A stretch of DNA of 64,000 nt. Origin: Cognatundibacterium luofuense (lineage in GTDB: Bacteria > Pseudomonadota > Gammaproteobacteria > Burkholderiales > Burkholderiaceae_D). Below, piece after piece: positions 44,706-54,130 of the stretch (within the stretch, counting starts at the first letter, position 1; each line of letters starts with the position of its first letter). The DNA lies in the NCBI RefSeq assembly GCF_018139685.1, contig NZ_JAGSPN010000014.1, positions 62,001 to 126,000 of the forward strand, read 5' to 3'. Under the pieces are notes generated by a model. That model did no database searches. It saw nothing but the letters and a program-made list of their open reading frames with translations, and had not been told where the DNA came from. Made by a program: the position numbers and the translations under genes.

Positions 44706-44801
44706 GTGGCGGCCTGTAGTGAAAAATCCGCCGCCATCATACACGATGAAAGCAGTGCCGCAAGCATTCCTGCAGAGCGATGCAGGGATTGCGCGCAAAG
44801 G

Positions 44802-44807
44802 TATAAT
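44802..44807 (+). promoter_or_regulatory. Candidate -10 box of mutL (leaderless start)
   Basis: TATAAT ends 6 bases before the mutL ATG at 44814, leaving no room for an SD-bearing leader. No good -35 is visible. Confidence 0.45.
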
Positions 44808-44813
44808 CAGGCT

Positions 44814-46715
44814 ATGACTTCACGATTAGCACCTGACCGCCCGATTCTGGCTTTGCCGGATCATTTAATTTCCCAGATCGCCGCCGGCGAGGTGATCGAA
44901 CGCCCATCTGCCGTGGTGAAAGAATTGCTGGAAAACGCACTGGATGCGGGTGCCACGCAAGTTCAGTTACGGATAGAAGAAGGCGGCGTCAAACGCATTG
45001 CGATTACCGACAACGGTAAAGGCATCCCGCCGGATCAGTTGCCGCTGGCGCTGGCCCGGCATGCCACTTCCAAAATCCGTTCGCTCGAAGAACTGGAAAC
45101 CGTCGGCACACTGGGTTTTCGTGGCGAGGCGCTGGCCTCAATTGCGTCTGTTGCCGTGCTGACCTTAACCACCCGCACCACCGATGCGCCGCACGCATGG
45201 CAAATTCAGAATGGCACTGTCAGCCCTGCTTCAGGAGCACAAGGCACAACGGTGGACGTACAGGATTTGTATTACAACACCCCGGCGCGCCGTAAATTTC
45301 TTAAATCGGAACAAACTGAATTCGGCCATTGCGCAGAAGTGGTACGAAGGATTGCACTGGCGCGACCAGATGTCAGTTTCAGCCTCAGTCATAACGGTAA
45401 AACCGTCGATCACTGGAATGTCAGCCAGCATGACAAGCGCAGTGCGCAAATTCTGGGGGACGGTTTTGCGGGTGCCCGTCTGCCGCTGGATGAAAGCGCC
45501 GGGCCTTTACGGATACAGGGTTTTGTCGGTTTACCAACCGCCTCCAAAGCCCGCGCCGATGCACAGTATTTCTATGTAAATGGCCGTTTTGTGCGCGACA
45601 AATTGCTGACCCATGCGGTCCGCGCTGCGTATCAGGATGTGCTGCACGGAGACCGTTATCCGTCGTATGTGTTATCGCTGGAACTCGATCCTGCGCTGGT
45701 GGATGTGAATGTGCATCCGTCCAAAATTGAAGTCCGTTTCCGCGACAGCCGCGCGGTACATCAGTTTGTGTTCCATGCCGTGCAGCGCGCACTGGCGCAA
45801 ACCTCGGCAACCGCTCAGGGTAATGTGCCTGCGCCAGCCATGTCCGGCAATGGTGGCGCTGGAAATGGTTTGCAGGGAAACTCTCTGCCATGGATAGGCG
45901 CAAAACAAGCCAGCTTTGGTTCTGAGCTGATGCCGGTGGCCCGCCCCGCAGCAGGTGCTTACGGCAGCATGCAACAGCAATTGCGTCCGGGTGGTGTAGC
46001 GCAAAGCATGGAAAACTATGGTGCGTTATTCCGCGCACCGGAGCAGATGTCGTCTGCGCCTTCACCGAACACGCCGGTTGCAGCGCGTCCGTTACAAGGC
46101 AGTCAGCCGGTTGAAACCAGCGAAGACGACGGTGCGCCGCTGGGTTTTGCACTGGCGCAGTTACATGGTGTGTATATCCTTGCGCAAAACCGGCACGGAC
46201 TGGTGCTGGTTGATATGCATGCAGCGCATGAGCGTATTTTGTACGAGCAGCTGAAAGACGCGCTGACAGAAGAAGCGATGTCCGTGCAACCATTGCTGAT
46301 TCCTGTGACCTTTTATGCCGACGGTGTGGAAGTCGGTACGGTGGAAGAACATCAGGAAACCCTGAGCAAGCTGGGATTTGACATGACCGCCATGTCACCG
46401 ACCACGATTGCAGTGCGTGCAGTGCCAGCCTTGCTGAAAAATGCCGATGTACAATCACTGGCACGTGATGTGCTGCGCGATATCCGCGAATTCGGCGGTT
46501 CACGTGTGCTGATCGAACGGCGCAATGAATTGCTCGGCACGCTGGCCTGTCATACGGCGGTACGCGCCAACCGGCAGCTGACCATACCCGAAATGAATGC
46601 CCTGTTACGGCGCATGGAAGAAACCGAACGCTCTGACCAGTGTAATCACGGCCGCCCGACCTGGGTGCAGCTGGCGATGAATGATCTGGATAAACTGTTT
46701 TTACGCGGCCAGTAA
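44814..46715 (+). CDS. mutL: DNA mismatch repair protein MutL
   Basis: Mismatch-repair coordinator, 633 residues. The GHKL ATPase N-domain has ISQIAAGEVIERPSAVVKELLENALDAGA, DNGKGIP and LGFRGEALASIASVA. The linker (about 340-450) is Ala/Gly/Pro-rich. The C-domain contains DMHAAHERILYE at about 467, matching the endonuclease motif DQHA(X)2E(X)4E except for Met at the second place, and CNHGRPTWVQL near the end, the CPHGRP-like metal-site element. This suggests a nicking MutL as in bacteria without MutH. Its own promoter lies in the gap to dedA. miaA follows 56 bp later. Confidence 0.95.
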   Translation: MTSRLAPDRPILALPDHLISQIAAGEVIERPSAVVKELLENALDAGATQVQLRIEEGGVKRIAITDNGKGIPPDQLPLALARHATSKIRSLEELETVGTLGFRGEALASIASVAVLTLTTRTTDAPHAWQIQNGTVSPASGAQGTTVDVQDLYYNTPARRKFLKSEQTEFGHCAEVVRRIALARPDVSFSLSHNGKTVDHWNVSQHDKRSAQILGDGFAGARLPLDESAGPLRIQGFVGLPTASKARADAQYFYVNGRFVRDKLLTHAVRAAYQDVLHGDRYPSYVLSLELDPALVDVNVHPSKIEVRFRDSRAVHQFVFHAVQRALAQTSATAQGNVPAPAMSGNGGAGNGLQGNSLPWIGAKQASFGSELMPVARPAAGAYGSMQQQLRPGGVAQSMENYGALFRAPEQMSSAPSPNTPVAARPLQGSQPVETSEDDGAPLGFALAQLHGVYILAQNRHGLVLVDMHAAHERILYEQLKDALTEEAMSVQPLLIPVTFYADGVEVGTVEEHQETLSKLGFDMTAMSPTTIAVRAVPALLKNADVQSLARDVLRDIREFGGSRVLIERRNELLGTLACHTAVRANRQLTIPEMNALLRRMEETERSDQCNHGRPTWVQLAMNDLDKLFLRGQ

Positions 46716-46724
46716 GGCTGCTTT

Positions 46725-46755
46725 GCTGACACTGATCAGTTACTGATCTGTCAGC
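46725..46755 (+). other. Hairpin between mutL and miaA
   Basis: GCTGACA-CT-GATCAG / CTGATC-TGTCAGC, 13 paired bases with a 2-base bulge and a 3-base loop. No T-run follows, so it is not a standard terminator; it may stabilise the mutL mRNA or mark a processing site. Confidence 0.5.
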
Positions 46756-46771
46756 CAACTCATTAATCTGT

Positions 46772-47749
46772 ATGAATGCTGTTTCTGATGTAGTCAACAA
46801 TTCTTCGTTTGCCCGCGCGGTAGCACTGATGGGCCCGACGGCTTCCGGCAAAACGGCGGCGGCGCTGGCGATTGCGCGCGCCCTGCCCTGCGAAATTATT
46901 TCGGTTGATTCCGCACTGGTATATCGCGAAATGGATATCGGCACCGCGAAACCGAATGCCGAAGAGCTAGCCAGCGCTCCGCATCATCTGATCGACATTA
47001 TTGATCCGCGTGACGCTTACTCGGTAGCGCAATTCCGCAAGGACGCGGCACGGCTGGTACAGGAAATCCATGCACGCGGCAGACTGCCTTTGCTGGTCGG
47101 CGGCACCATGATGTATTTCAATGCACTGCGTAATGGTCTGGATGATTTGCCCGGCGCCGATCCGGCTTTACGTCAGCAACTGGATGAAGAAGCGGAACGT
47201 ATCGGCGTGCCCGGGTTACATGCACGGCTGGCAAGTGTAGATCCGGTCACGGCAGCGCGGCTGGCACCGAATGACAGTCAGCGCATACAACGCGCACTGG
47301 AAGTCTGGCATTTAACCGGCAAACCAATGTCGGCGCTGCTCGCGCAGCAAGGTCCGCGCGAACCGGATTTTCCTATGCTGACGATTTCACTGGAACCGGA
47401 AGACCGCGCCGCGCTGCATGCACGGATTGCGCTGCGCTTTGATCAGATGCTGGAACAGGGCTTTATTGAAGAAGTGGAAAAGCTGCGCGCACGCGGCGAT
47501 CTGCATTCAGATTTACCATCGATACGCTGTGTCGGTTACCGTCAGGTCTGGGAATATCTGGATGGCACATACAACTACGACACCATGCGCGAGCGCGGCA
47601 TTATCGCAACCCGTCAGTTAGCCAAACGCCAGATTACCTGGCTGCGCTCTATGCCAGACCGGCAAGTGGTTGATGGCTTGCAGGCCGGCGCGCAGGAAGC
47701 CATCCTGCAACTGACCATGCAATATCTGCGAACTCAGCAGGCAGGCTGA
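46772..47749 (+). CDS. miaA: tRNA dimethylallyltransferase
   Basis: Adds the dimethylallyl group to A37 of tRNAs reading UNN codons. It has 325 residues. The P-loop GPTASGKT is at 21-28, followed by the DMAPP-site segment [21 protein letters not shown], the PFxxxG-like [20 protein letters not shown], the tRNA-recognition [15 protein letters not shown], and the C-terminal [11 protein letters not shown]-type loop. It follows mutL in the classic order and precedes the DUF6671-like gene by 4 bases. Confidence 0.96.
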   Translation: MNAVSDVVNNSSFARAVALMGPTASGKTAAALAIARALPCEIISVDSALVYREMDIGTAKPNAEELASAPHHLIDIIDPRDAYSVAQFRKDAARLVQEIHARGRLPLLVGGTMMYFNALRNGLDDLPGADPALRQQLDEEAERIGVPGLHARLASVDPVTAARLAPNDSQRIQRALEVWHLTGKPMSALLAQQGPREPDFPMLTISLEPEDRAALHARIALRFDQMLEQGFIEEVEKLRARGDLHSDLPSIRCVGYRQVWEYLDGTYNYDTMRERGIIATRQLAKRQITWLRSMPDRQVVDGLQAGAQEAILQLTMQYLRTQQAG

Positions 47750-47753
47750 ACTG

Positions 47754-48563
47754 ATGGAAACCGTTTATTTTCTGACCCAGCATGACAAAGCTGCCATTGT
47801 GGCGCCGGTGCTGGCGTCGCTGGGCTATGAAATCAGGGAAACCCGTTTTCTGGATACCGACCACCTCGGCACCTTTACCGGTGATGTGAAACGCTTTGAT
47901 ACGCAGGTGAATACCGCCATTGAAAAAGCACGGCTGGCAGCGCAGCATCACGGCGCACGCTTTGGTCTGGGCAGCGAAGGCAGTTTCGGGCCGGATCCGT
48001 ATATGGGTGTCAGCGCATGGAATACCGAAGTGCTGGCAATCTGGGATGCCGAAAAAAATTATGCAGTTCATGCAGCAGCACAGGGACCGCTGACCAACTA
48101 CGCGCAACTGGAAGCCGATACTGGCGAACAGGCATGGCAATTTGTGCAGCGTGCAGGCTTTCCTGAACATGGCATCATCGTTGGCCGGGCTGAAGAGCCG
48201 TGGTTTGATAAAGAAATCCGCGATCCCGCCATATTAAAAGCCACCATCGAAGCCATCATCGCGGAAACCGGTGCCGTCTGGCTGGAAACCGATATGCGGG
48301 CACACCGCAATCCTTCACGCCACGCGATGATACGGCAAGCGGCTGAAGCGATGGCGCAAAGACTGGCTGCGGTCTGTCCAGCCTGTCAGGCTGCGGGTTT
48401 TGGCGCGGTAGCGCTGGTACCGGGCGCTTTGTGTGAAGAATGCGGAGCCGCAACACAGGCTGCCCGTGCGCGCCGTATGGCTTGCCCGTTGTGCGGCCAC
48501 AGCGAAGAACAAAGCATCCGCAACCATGTACCCGCATCGCAATGCGAAGATTGCAATCCTTGA
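47754..48563 (+). CDS. DUF6671-like protein with a C-terminal zinc-ribbon
   Basis: 269 residues, no signal peptide. The N-terminal domain (1-200) has TEFFxLTQHDK-like opening METVYFLTQHDKAAIVAPVL, the GSEGSFGPDPYMG loop and a WLETDMRAHRNPSRHAMI helix, which matches what I know of the DUF6671 family. The C-terminal part (about 200-269) has four CxxC-type pairs (CPACQAAGF, CEECGAA, CPLCGH, CEDCNP), a probable two-zinc ribbon. It lies directly behind miaA (4-base gap), so cotranscription is very likely. Function unknown. Confidence 0.72.
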   Translation: METVYFLTQHDKAAIVAPVLASLGYEIRETRFLDTDHLGTFTGDVKRFDTQVNTAIEKARLAAQHHGARFGLGSEGSFGPDPYMGVSAWNTEVLAIWDAEKNYAVHAAAQGPLTNYAQLEADTGEQAWQFVQRAGFPEHGIIVGRAEEPWFDKEIRDPAILKATIEAIIAETGAVWLETDMRAHRNPSRHAMIRQAAEAMAQRLAAVCPACQAAGFGAVALVPGALCEECGAATQAARARRMACPLCGHSEEQSIRNHVPASQCEDCNP

Positions 48564-48612
48564 AACAAAAAACGGATTATTCGATACGCTGAAGGTTTTT
48601 GCAGGCTAAGGC

Positions 48613-48641
48613 TTGACACTCGCGGGTCAAATCGTCATAAT
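48613..48641 (+). promoter_or_regulatory. Sigma70 promoter of tRNA-Met
   Basis: TTGACA (48613-48618), 17-bp spacer, CATAAT (48636-48641); transcription would begin near 48648, just before the tRNA. Confidence 0.75.
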
Positions 48642-48652
48642 CTTGGTCTCTC

Positions 48653-48729
48653 GGTGATATAGCTCAGTTGGTTAGAGCACAGCACTCATAATGCTGGGGT
48701 CGGTGGTTCAAGTCCACCTATCACCACCA
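48653..48729 (+). tRNA. tRNA-Met (CAT), elongator
   Basis: 77 nt including an encoded CCA (48727-48729). The acceptor stem GGTGATA pairs with TATCACC, the D-loop is AGCTCAGTTGGTTAGAGC, the anticodon loop CTCATAA gives CAT, and the T-arm is GGTGGTTCAAGTCCACC. The D-arm and anticodon arm match elongator tRNA-Met rather than initiator or tRNA-Ile(CAU). Confidence 0.95.
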
Positions 48730-48734
48730 GATTC

Positions 48735-48766
48735 AAACCGCTAAGCGCGCAAGCCTTAGCGGTTTT
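48735..48766 (+). terminator. Terminator of tRNA-Met
   Basis: 11-bp stem AAACCGCTAAG (48735-48745) / CTTAGCGGTTT (48755-48765), followed by T6, five bases after the tRNA. Confidence 0.9.
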
Positions 48767-48973
48767 TTGGCTTTTAGCGATCTGAATTCCCTGTCAGCCC
48801 CCCCCTTTGTCAGCCCAAAGCCAGCTGCAGAACCTGCGCAGCACAATCCCGCTCCGCGCATTGCACCGGAACGCCAAGGTCAACGCCACTGATTCCGTGC
48901 AGGCTACGCCCCCCCCCTTGCCTGCATGATTTTCCTTTACGCCTGTCAGCCATCAGACTTGCCCCGTTTTCAG
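48767..48973. other. Non-coding stretch with two C8 tracts
   Basis: No gene is visible between the tRNA terminator and repeat copy C. Two runs of eight C, at 48798-48805 and 48910-48917, stand out; both follow a GTCAGC- or TACG-type context. Repeat C and the DUF3334 promoter region lie beyond. Confidence 0.5.
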
Positions 48974-49072
48974 CTCGAAAATGCCTCAAATGCGGTGTTC
49001 AGCACAGCACCCTGGCGGTCGTCGGCGGATTTACTGGTCGTCCGGAAATCGCAAATGACGATTTCTGCGTAA
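48974..49072 (-). repeat. Dispersed intergenic repeat, copy C
   Basis: Reverse-complement copy of the ~98-bp unit. Bases 48977-49026 are identical, inverted, to 15062-15111 in copy A. The flank nearest the core (CCGCCGACGACCGCCAG) is kept, while the outer part is closer to copies B and D (ATTTCCGGA). Confidence 0.85.
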
Positions 49073-49341
49073 TGTATTCCCTCGCCGGATCACTGCCCGT
49101 ATGAGTTTTCCTGTCGCCTGACAGCGGGCATTGCGGCGAATTTGCGGTATTTTTCTCGTCAATCGCAAGCTTTACTGTTTATTCAGCGCAAACTGATAGA
49201 CAGCAGCGCGTGGCTTACATATCCTTGCAATATTCCGCAGGGCAATTAACCTGCTTTTATCGGGGTTGCGATCCGGCCCGCCTTCCGGCGCTCTGATCAG
49301 GCCGCCACCCCGGTCTTGTTTTGTTATCAACGGAGTATTTC

Positions 49342-50034
49342 ATGACCCCTGAAGAACGCGGTGTCGTTTATGGCACGGAAGATGTGCTGACCAGTCTGTG
49401 CAACTCGGTAGTCCGTGTGCTGAATGTCGCAACACAGAGCAAACTGCATTTCTCTGCCATGGTGCAGCGTATTACCAAAATCGGCCTGAAACCGGATATC
49501 GGTTGTTTCGTCTTGTTTGACGGCGGCTTTTCCGGCCTCGTGGTGCTGAATTTTGACGGTGATACCGCACTGGAAATTTACGAAAAATACATGCTGAACA
49601 TGGGTATGCCGCGCTCTGAGCTGGCAACCTCATTCACCTCGGATGAAGTATCGAACATCCTCGGCGAACTGATGAATCAGATCGTCGGTGACTTCACCGG
49701 CAAAGTACGCCGTGAGCTGCAAACCAATATCACGCAAAACCAGCCTAAAATGCTGGTACTGAACAAGCAGGTGACACTGAGCGTGGATACAGCGCTGGAC
49801 AAACCTGAATTCCGCCGCGTTTCCTTCTTCACAGAAAAGAACAATATCTTTTATCTGGAACTGGCGATCGACCATACCGAATTCATCAAACTGCGCGAAT
49901 TTGATGCAAATGAGGTACTGGACCCGGATGCGCTGCTGGAACAGCAACAGCAGCAACCTGCAGCAGTGTCCGAGCCGGTATCGGATGCACTGGATGCGGA
50001 TTCCGATGAATTGCTGCGTTCGCTCGGTATGTAA
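49342..50034 (+). CDS. DUF3334-like protein (CheX-like fold suspected)
   Basis: 230 residues, no signal peptide. It has DVLTSLCNSVVRVLNVATQS, MVQRITKIGLKPDIGCFVLFDGGFSGLVVLNF, SFTSDEVSNILGELMNQIVGDFTGKVRRELQT and FFTEKNNIFYLELAIDHTEF, all as in DUF3334 proteins, whose layout resembles CheX/CheC phosphatases. The tail has a Q-run and acidic end (LDADSDELLRSLGM). ATG 49342 with CGGAG 9 bases upstream is chosen over one 21 bases earlier. A chemotaxis or c-di-GMP link is inference. Confidence 0.78.
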   Translation: MTPEERGVVYGTEDVLTSLCNSVVRVLNVATQSKLHFSAMVQRITKIGLKPDIGCFVLFDGGFSGLVVLNFDGDTALEIYEKYMLNMGMPRSELATSFTSDEVSNILGELMNQIVGDFTGKVRRELQTNITQNQPKMLVLNKQVTLSVDTALDKPEFRRVSFFTEKNNIFYLELAIDHTEFIKLREFDANEVLDPDALLEQQQQQPAAVSEPVSDALDADSDELLRSLGM

Positions 50035-50062
50035 TCCGATACCGATTGCACAAGCAAAAAGC

Positions 50063-50089
50063 AAAACGGCAGCTGCGGCTGCCGTTTTT
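50063..50089 (+). terminator. Terminator of the DUF3334-like gene
   Basis: AAAACGGCAG (50063-50072) / CTGCCGTTTT (50079-50088) then T; 28 bases after the stop. Confidence 0.85.
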
Positions 50090-50126
50090 ACTTCTTTACG
50101 TTTTTACGTTTTACATTGCAGCGGAT

Positions 50127-50157
50127 AAAAAAACGCCCGGTGAGGAGACACCGGGCG
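50127..50157 (-). terminator. Terminator of the lactate operon
   Basis: CGCCCGGTG (50134-50142) / CACCGGGCG (50149-50157), loop AGGAGA, U7 on the minus strand from 50127. Confidence 0.88.
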
Positions 50158-50179
50158 CAAACCACCTTGATATTATTGA

Positions 50180-51865
50180 TCAGCCCGGAATCATACCGGT
50201 CAGCCAGTAAGCCTGAATCAGCGTGATGATACCGACCACCACCGCAAAGAACAGGCTGTGACGCAGCGTGAAGCGGAACAGTTCAGATTCACGGTTCACC
50301 AGACCTGTCGCGGCACAAGCCACAGCGATCGACTGCGGAGAAATCATCTTACCGGTCACGCCACCTGTGGTATTCGCAGCTACCAGCAGCGTATCGGACA
50401 CGCCGATCTGATGTGCTGTGGTGTTTTGCAGTGAGCAGAACAAGGCATTCGACGATGTATCTGAACCGGTCAGGAACACACCCAGCCAGCCGAGGAAAGG
50501 CGAGAAGAATGGGAATGCTGCGCCAGTACCTGCCAGCAACAAGGCCAGCGTAGAGGACATACCAGAGTAATTGGCAACAAACGCAAACGCCAGCACCAGA
50601 CCAATCGACAATACCGGACGTTTCAGTTCAACGACGGTTTCAAAGAAGGCTTTGACCGCTTCTGCCGGTTTCAGCTTCAGCAGAATGGCTGACAGAATCG
50701 CGGTAATCAGAATCGCCGTACCAACAGCAGACAACAGGTCCAGTTTCAATACCGCTTCATACGGTTTCGGGCTGGTCACAATCGGCGCGGTTTTCAGCAC
50801 CAGTTTATCCAGACCGGCAACCGGGAATTTCAGTACCGTCCATGCCAGCGCACCTTTCGCCGCAAACAAATCTTTGAACGGTTTCAGGCTCCAGATGGTG
50901 ACGATCAGTGTCAGCAAACCGAACGGTGCCCATGCACGAATCGTTTGTGCAGTGGAATACGGAGAAGGTTGACGGCGAACCGGTGCACCGCCACCGCCCA
51001 TGCTCAGCGCTGCAGCACCGCCGCCTACAGATTGCACCTGACGGGAGGACGCAGGCTGCCAGACTTTCAGGAAACCAGTCAGACATACCAGACTGACCAG
51101 CGCGGAAGTAATATCCGGCAATTCAGGGCCGATGTAATTCGACGTGAAATACTGGGTCACGGCGAAGCTGCCACCCACCACCAGCGCTGCCGGCCAGGTT
51201 TCTCTGACACCTTTCATGCCATCCATCATCCAGACCAGCCAGAACGGTACAAACAGGGATAACAAAGGTAATTGACGGCCAGCCATCGCACCGATGTGGA
51301 AAGCGTCGATACCCGTGACCTGACCTGCAACGATAATCGGGATACCCATCGCACCAAACGCCACCGGCGCGGTATTCGCAATCAGACACAACCCGGCTGC
51401 GTACAGCGGATTAAAGCCGAGACCAACCAGCAATGCAGAGGTAATCGCCACCGGCGCACCAAAGCCTGCCGCACCTTCAAGGAAAGCGCCGAAAGCAAAG
51501 CCGATCAGCAGCATTTGCAAACGCTGGTCATCCGTAATCGACAAGACCGAAGCGCGAATCACTTCGAACTGACCGGTTTTCACGACGATTTTGTACAGGA
51601 AAACGGCGGTAATAATAATCCACGCAATCGGCCACATACCGTAAGCAAAACCGTATAAACCAGCGGCCAGCACTTGCTGCACCGGCATGCCGTAAGCAGC
51701 AATCGCAATCACCATCGCCAGCGCCAGCGTAATCGCTGCTGCTACGTGACCTTTGATACGGAAAATAGCGAGCGCGATAAAAAAGAAAATAATCGGTATC
51801 GCTGCCACCAGTGCTGACAGCCATAAGCTGCCGAGCGGTGTGTAAATCTGACTCCAGGCTTGCAT
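50180..51865 (-). CDS. lldP: L-lactate permease
   Basis: Proton-coupled lactate (and glycolate) uptake carrier, 561 residues with about thirteen membrane helices. It shows the LctP family block [55 protein letters not shown] and the C-terminal [19 protein letters not shown] short GGAGGAG precedes the ATG. It is the last gene of the lldE-lldG-lldF-lldP operon, 88 bp after lldF. Confidence 0.96.
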   Translation of the reverse strand: MQAWSQIYTPLGSLWLSALVAAIPIIFFFIALAIFRIKGHVAAAITLALAMVIAIAAYGMPVQQVLAAGLYGFAYGMWPIAWIIITAVFLYKIVVKTGQFEVIRASVLSITDDQRLQMLLIGFAFGAFLEGAAGFGAPVAITSALLVGLGFNPLYAAGLCLIANTAPVAFGAMGIPIIVAGQVTGIDAFHIGAMAGRQLPLLSLFVPFWLVWMMDGMKGVRETWPAALVVGGSFAVTQYFTSNYIGPELPDITSALVSLVCLTGFLKVWQPASSRQVQSVGGGAAALSMGGGGAPVRRQPSPYSTAQTIRAWAPFGLLTLIVTIWSLKPFKDLFAAKGALAWTVLKFPVAGLDKLVLKTAPIVTSPKPYEAVLKLDLLSAVGTAILITAILSAILLKLKPAEAVKAFFETVVELKRPVLSIGLVLAFAFVANYSGMSSTLALLLAGTGAAFPFFSPFLGWLGVFLTGSDTSSNALFCSLQNTTAHQIGVSDTLLVAANTTGGVTGKMISPQSIAVACAATGLVNRESELFRFTLRHSLFFAVVVGIITLIQAYWLTGMIPG

Positions 51866-51953
51866 TGCGTCTCCTCCTGTTAATTAATCAAATAAGATGC
51901 TTTAGCCTGACACTTCGTGACGAGTGTTGTTCAGGCTGCGGGTAATACAAAAC

Positions 51954-53399
51954 TTATTCCGGTATGCCCTGCGCTTTCAGTAACTCCGCCAGACTGCGCG
52001 CCGCTGGTCGCAACGCGGTACGGTGGCGGGTCCAGCCTGCCTGCTGTGCCGGTGTCAGCCAGCGCAGACGTGTTACCAGCCAGCGCATGCTTTGATAGCG
52101 CCCTGGTTTCGAGTAAGCGCCGCTCCAGAATTTCCACGCCCATTTTTCGCTGCGCGAATACAGTGCGCCCTGCCCTTTCAGCGCATGGCTGACTTGCTCG
52201 TCCGGATGCCGGCTGGCTTCATTGCGCAGGCGAATCAGGAGATCGGGAATCGGAATTTTGACCGGGCAAACTTCAGCGCAGGCGCCGCACAAGGTCGAGG
52301 CGGTTGCCAGATCTGCCGTCGCATCCAGCCCCAGCAAATGCGGAGAAATAATTTTGCCGATTGGTCCCGGATACGTCGTGCCGTAAGCATGACCACCGAT
52401 ACGGGCATAGACCGGACAATGGTTCATGCAGGCACCGCAACGAATACATTGCAGCGTGCTGCGCAGTTGCGCATCGGCATAGGCTTGTGAGCGGCCGTTA
52501 TCCAGCAGCACCAGATGCACTTCCTGCGGTCCGTCTTTTTCACCGGCGCGACGCGGTCCGGAAATCAGATTGAAATACGTGGTGATGGCCTGACCGGTGG
52601 CAGAACGGGTCAGCAGACTGGCCAGCGGTACGATGTGCGCCAGCTGCGCCACTACTTTTTCCATGCCCATCATGGCGATATGCACACGCGGAATGGTGGT
52701 CGATAAACGACCATTGCCCTCGTTTTCCACCAGCCACAAAGTACCGGTATCGGCGGCGGCAAAGTTCACACCGGACAAACCTATATCCGCATCGATGAAT
52801 GCCTGGCGCAAGGCGCGGCGACCGGTCTGAATCAGGGTATCGACATCGGTGGTGTAAGCAGTATCAGGAATATGTTCACTGAACAGCTGACCGATTTCTT
52901 CTTTGGTTTTATGAATTGCAGGCATCACGATATGCGACGGCTTTTCATCGGCCATTTGCACGATGTATTCGCCCATATCGGATTCCAGGCAAGAGATTCC
53001 GTGCTGCGCCAGAAAGTGGTTCAGTTCCACTTCTTCGCTGACCATGGATTTTCCCTTGATCACTTTTTTCGCAGCGGCACGCTGTGCAATTTGCAGCACC
53101 AGTTGATTCGCTTCTGCGGCATCACGCGCCCAGTGCACTTGCACACCGTTACGTGTCAGATTCTGTTCCAGTTGTTCCAGCAATTGCGGCAGGTTTTGCA
53201 GCGCATGCTGACGCACGGCTTCGCCCAGTGTGCGTAAGGCTTCCAGCTCATTCGCATCCGGAAATTGCGCCGAGCGCTTGCCCTGCAAAAAATCCATCGC
53301 GCCACGGAAACTGCGACGCAGTTGCGGATCACTGACCGCTTCGGCAGTGCGGCTGCGGAAGTCGGCGCTGGGAACGAAATGCAGCGTTTGCGCGCTCAT
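51954..53399 (-). CDS. lldF: L-lactate dehydrogenase iron-sulfur subunit (LldF/LutB type)
   Basis: Iron-sulfur subunit of the LldEFG (LutABC) lactate oxidase, 481 residues. The N-terminal LUD domain (about 60-300) includes KSMVSEEVELNHFL and the site TDVDTLIQTGRRALRQAF. Two 4Fe-4S motifs follow: CIRCGACMNHCPVY (about residue 320) and CGACAEVCPVKIPI (about 370). The ATGA overlap with lldG (53396-53399) shows coupling. The C-terminal LUTB-type segment ends in LAELLKAQGIPE. Confidence 0.94.
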   Translation of the reverse strand: MSAQTLHFVPSADFRSRTAEAVSDPQLRRSFRGAMDFLQGKRSAQFPDANELEALRTLGEAVRQHALQNLPQLLEQLEQNLTRNGVQVHWARDAAEANQLVLQIAQRAAAKKVIKGKSMVSEEVELNHFLAQHGISCLESDMGEYIVQMADEKPSHIVMPAIHKTKEEIGQLFSEHIPDTAYTTDVDTLIQTGRRALRQAFIDADIGLSGVNFAAADTGTLWLVENEGNGRLSTTIPRVHIAMMGMEKVVAQLAHIVPLASLLTRSATGQAITTYFNLISGPRRAGEKDGPQEVHLVLLDNGRSQAYADAQLRSTLQCIRCGACMNHCPVYARIGGHAYGTTYPGPIGKIISPHLLGLDATADLATASTLCGACAEVCPVKIPIPDLLIRLRNEASRHPDEQVSHALKGQGALYSRSEKWAWKFWSGAYSKPGRYQSMRWLVTRLRWLTPAQQAGWTRHRTALRPAARSLAELLKAQGIPE

Positions 53400-54127
53400 G
53401 CTGCACCTCCGTGACGCACTTCGTTCAGATCATCAATCAGCCAGACTTGCAGCCAGCGCGGACCATGTGCGCCAAAGGCCAGCGTCTGCTGAATATCGGA
53501 CGTTTTCGACGGGCCGGAAATCATCACCAGATTCGATGGTATCGCCTCTGCCCAGTTCATAGCACGCATGGCCTGATGCATGTCGGCATATAAAGTGCTG
53601 GCATACACCAGTGCAATATGCAGTGGCGGCACCAGCGATGCAGTACGCGGTTGCTGTGGCGAAGAGCGCACGATCAGCGTACCGGTCACAGCAATACCTG
53701 CGTCAACCACGGTAAAACCGGCATCCGTCTGATGAAACAACACATCCTGCCAGTCATCAACCGTGGCCGGATAGTGACGTGTAACGATCTGCGCATCAGC
53801 CGATTGCAAAGCCACTGACAAAGCGCGGCATTCGTCGCCATCATTCGCCAGCAATAAAGATCTCACGCCACCTTGCTGACATTGCTGCGCCAGTTGCTGC
53901 GGCCAGTCCTGCACGCTTGCGCAAAATACCGTTGCCTGCAATGCCTGTAAGGCTTGCTGCATTTGCTGCAGTAATTCAGCGTGTGACACTTCTGCGCGAC
54001 GTGCATCAAAATGCGCATCGATCTGCGCGCACAATGCTTCGGCTGTGTGTAAAGCCACAGGTTGCGCAGCGCCGGATGGCTGCTGGCTTACTTTGAGTTT
54101 ATTCAGAATCGCATCACGGGCAGACAT
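53396..54127 (-). CDS. lldG: Lactate utilisation protein LldG/LutC (LUD domain)
   Basis: 243-residue LUD (DUF162) protein of the LldEFG complex. It carries VVDAGIAVTGTLIVRSSPQQPRTASLVPPLHIALVYASTLYADM, typical of LutC, and an N-terminal RDAILNKLKVSQQ. It lies between lldE (3 bases upstream) and lldF (4-base overlap). The N-domain is Gln/Ala-rich. Confidence 0.92.
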   Translation of the reverse strand: MSARDAILNKLKVSQQPSGAAQPVALHTAEALCAQIDAHFDARRAEVSHAELLQQMQQALQALQATVFCASVQDWPQQLAQQCQQGGVRSLLLANDGDECRALSVALQSADAQIVTRHYPATVDDWQDVLFHQTDAGFTVVDAGIAVTGTLIVRSSPQQPRTASLVPPLHIALVYASTLYADMHQAMRAMNWAEAIPSNLVMISGPSKTSDIQQTLAFGAHGPRWLQVWLIDDLNEVRHGGAA

Positions 54128-54130
54128 GGC

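Noticed and set aside
45421-46944. A 507-codon minus-strand frame antisense to mutL
   Set aside because: mutL is unmistakable; this frame has low-complexity Arg/Ser/His content.
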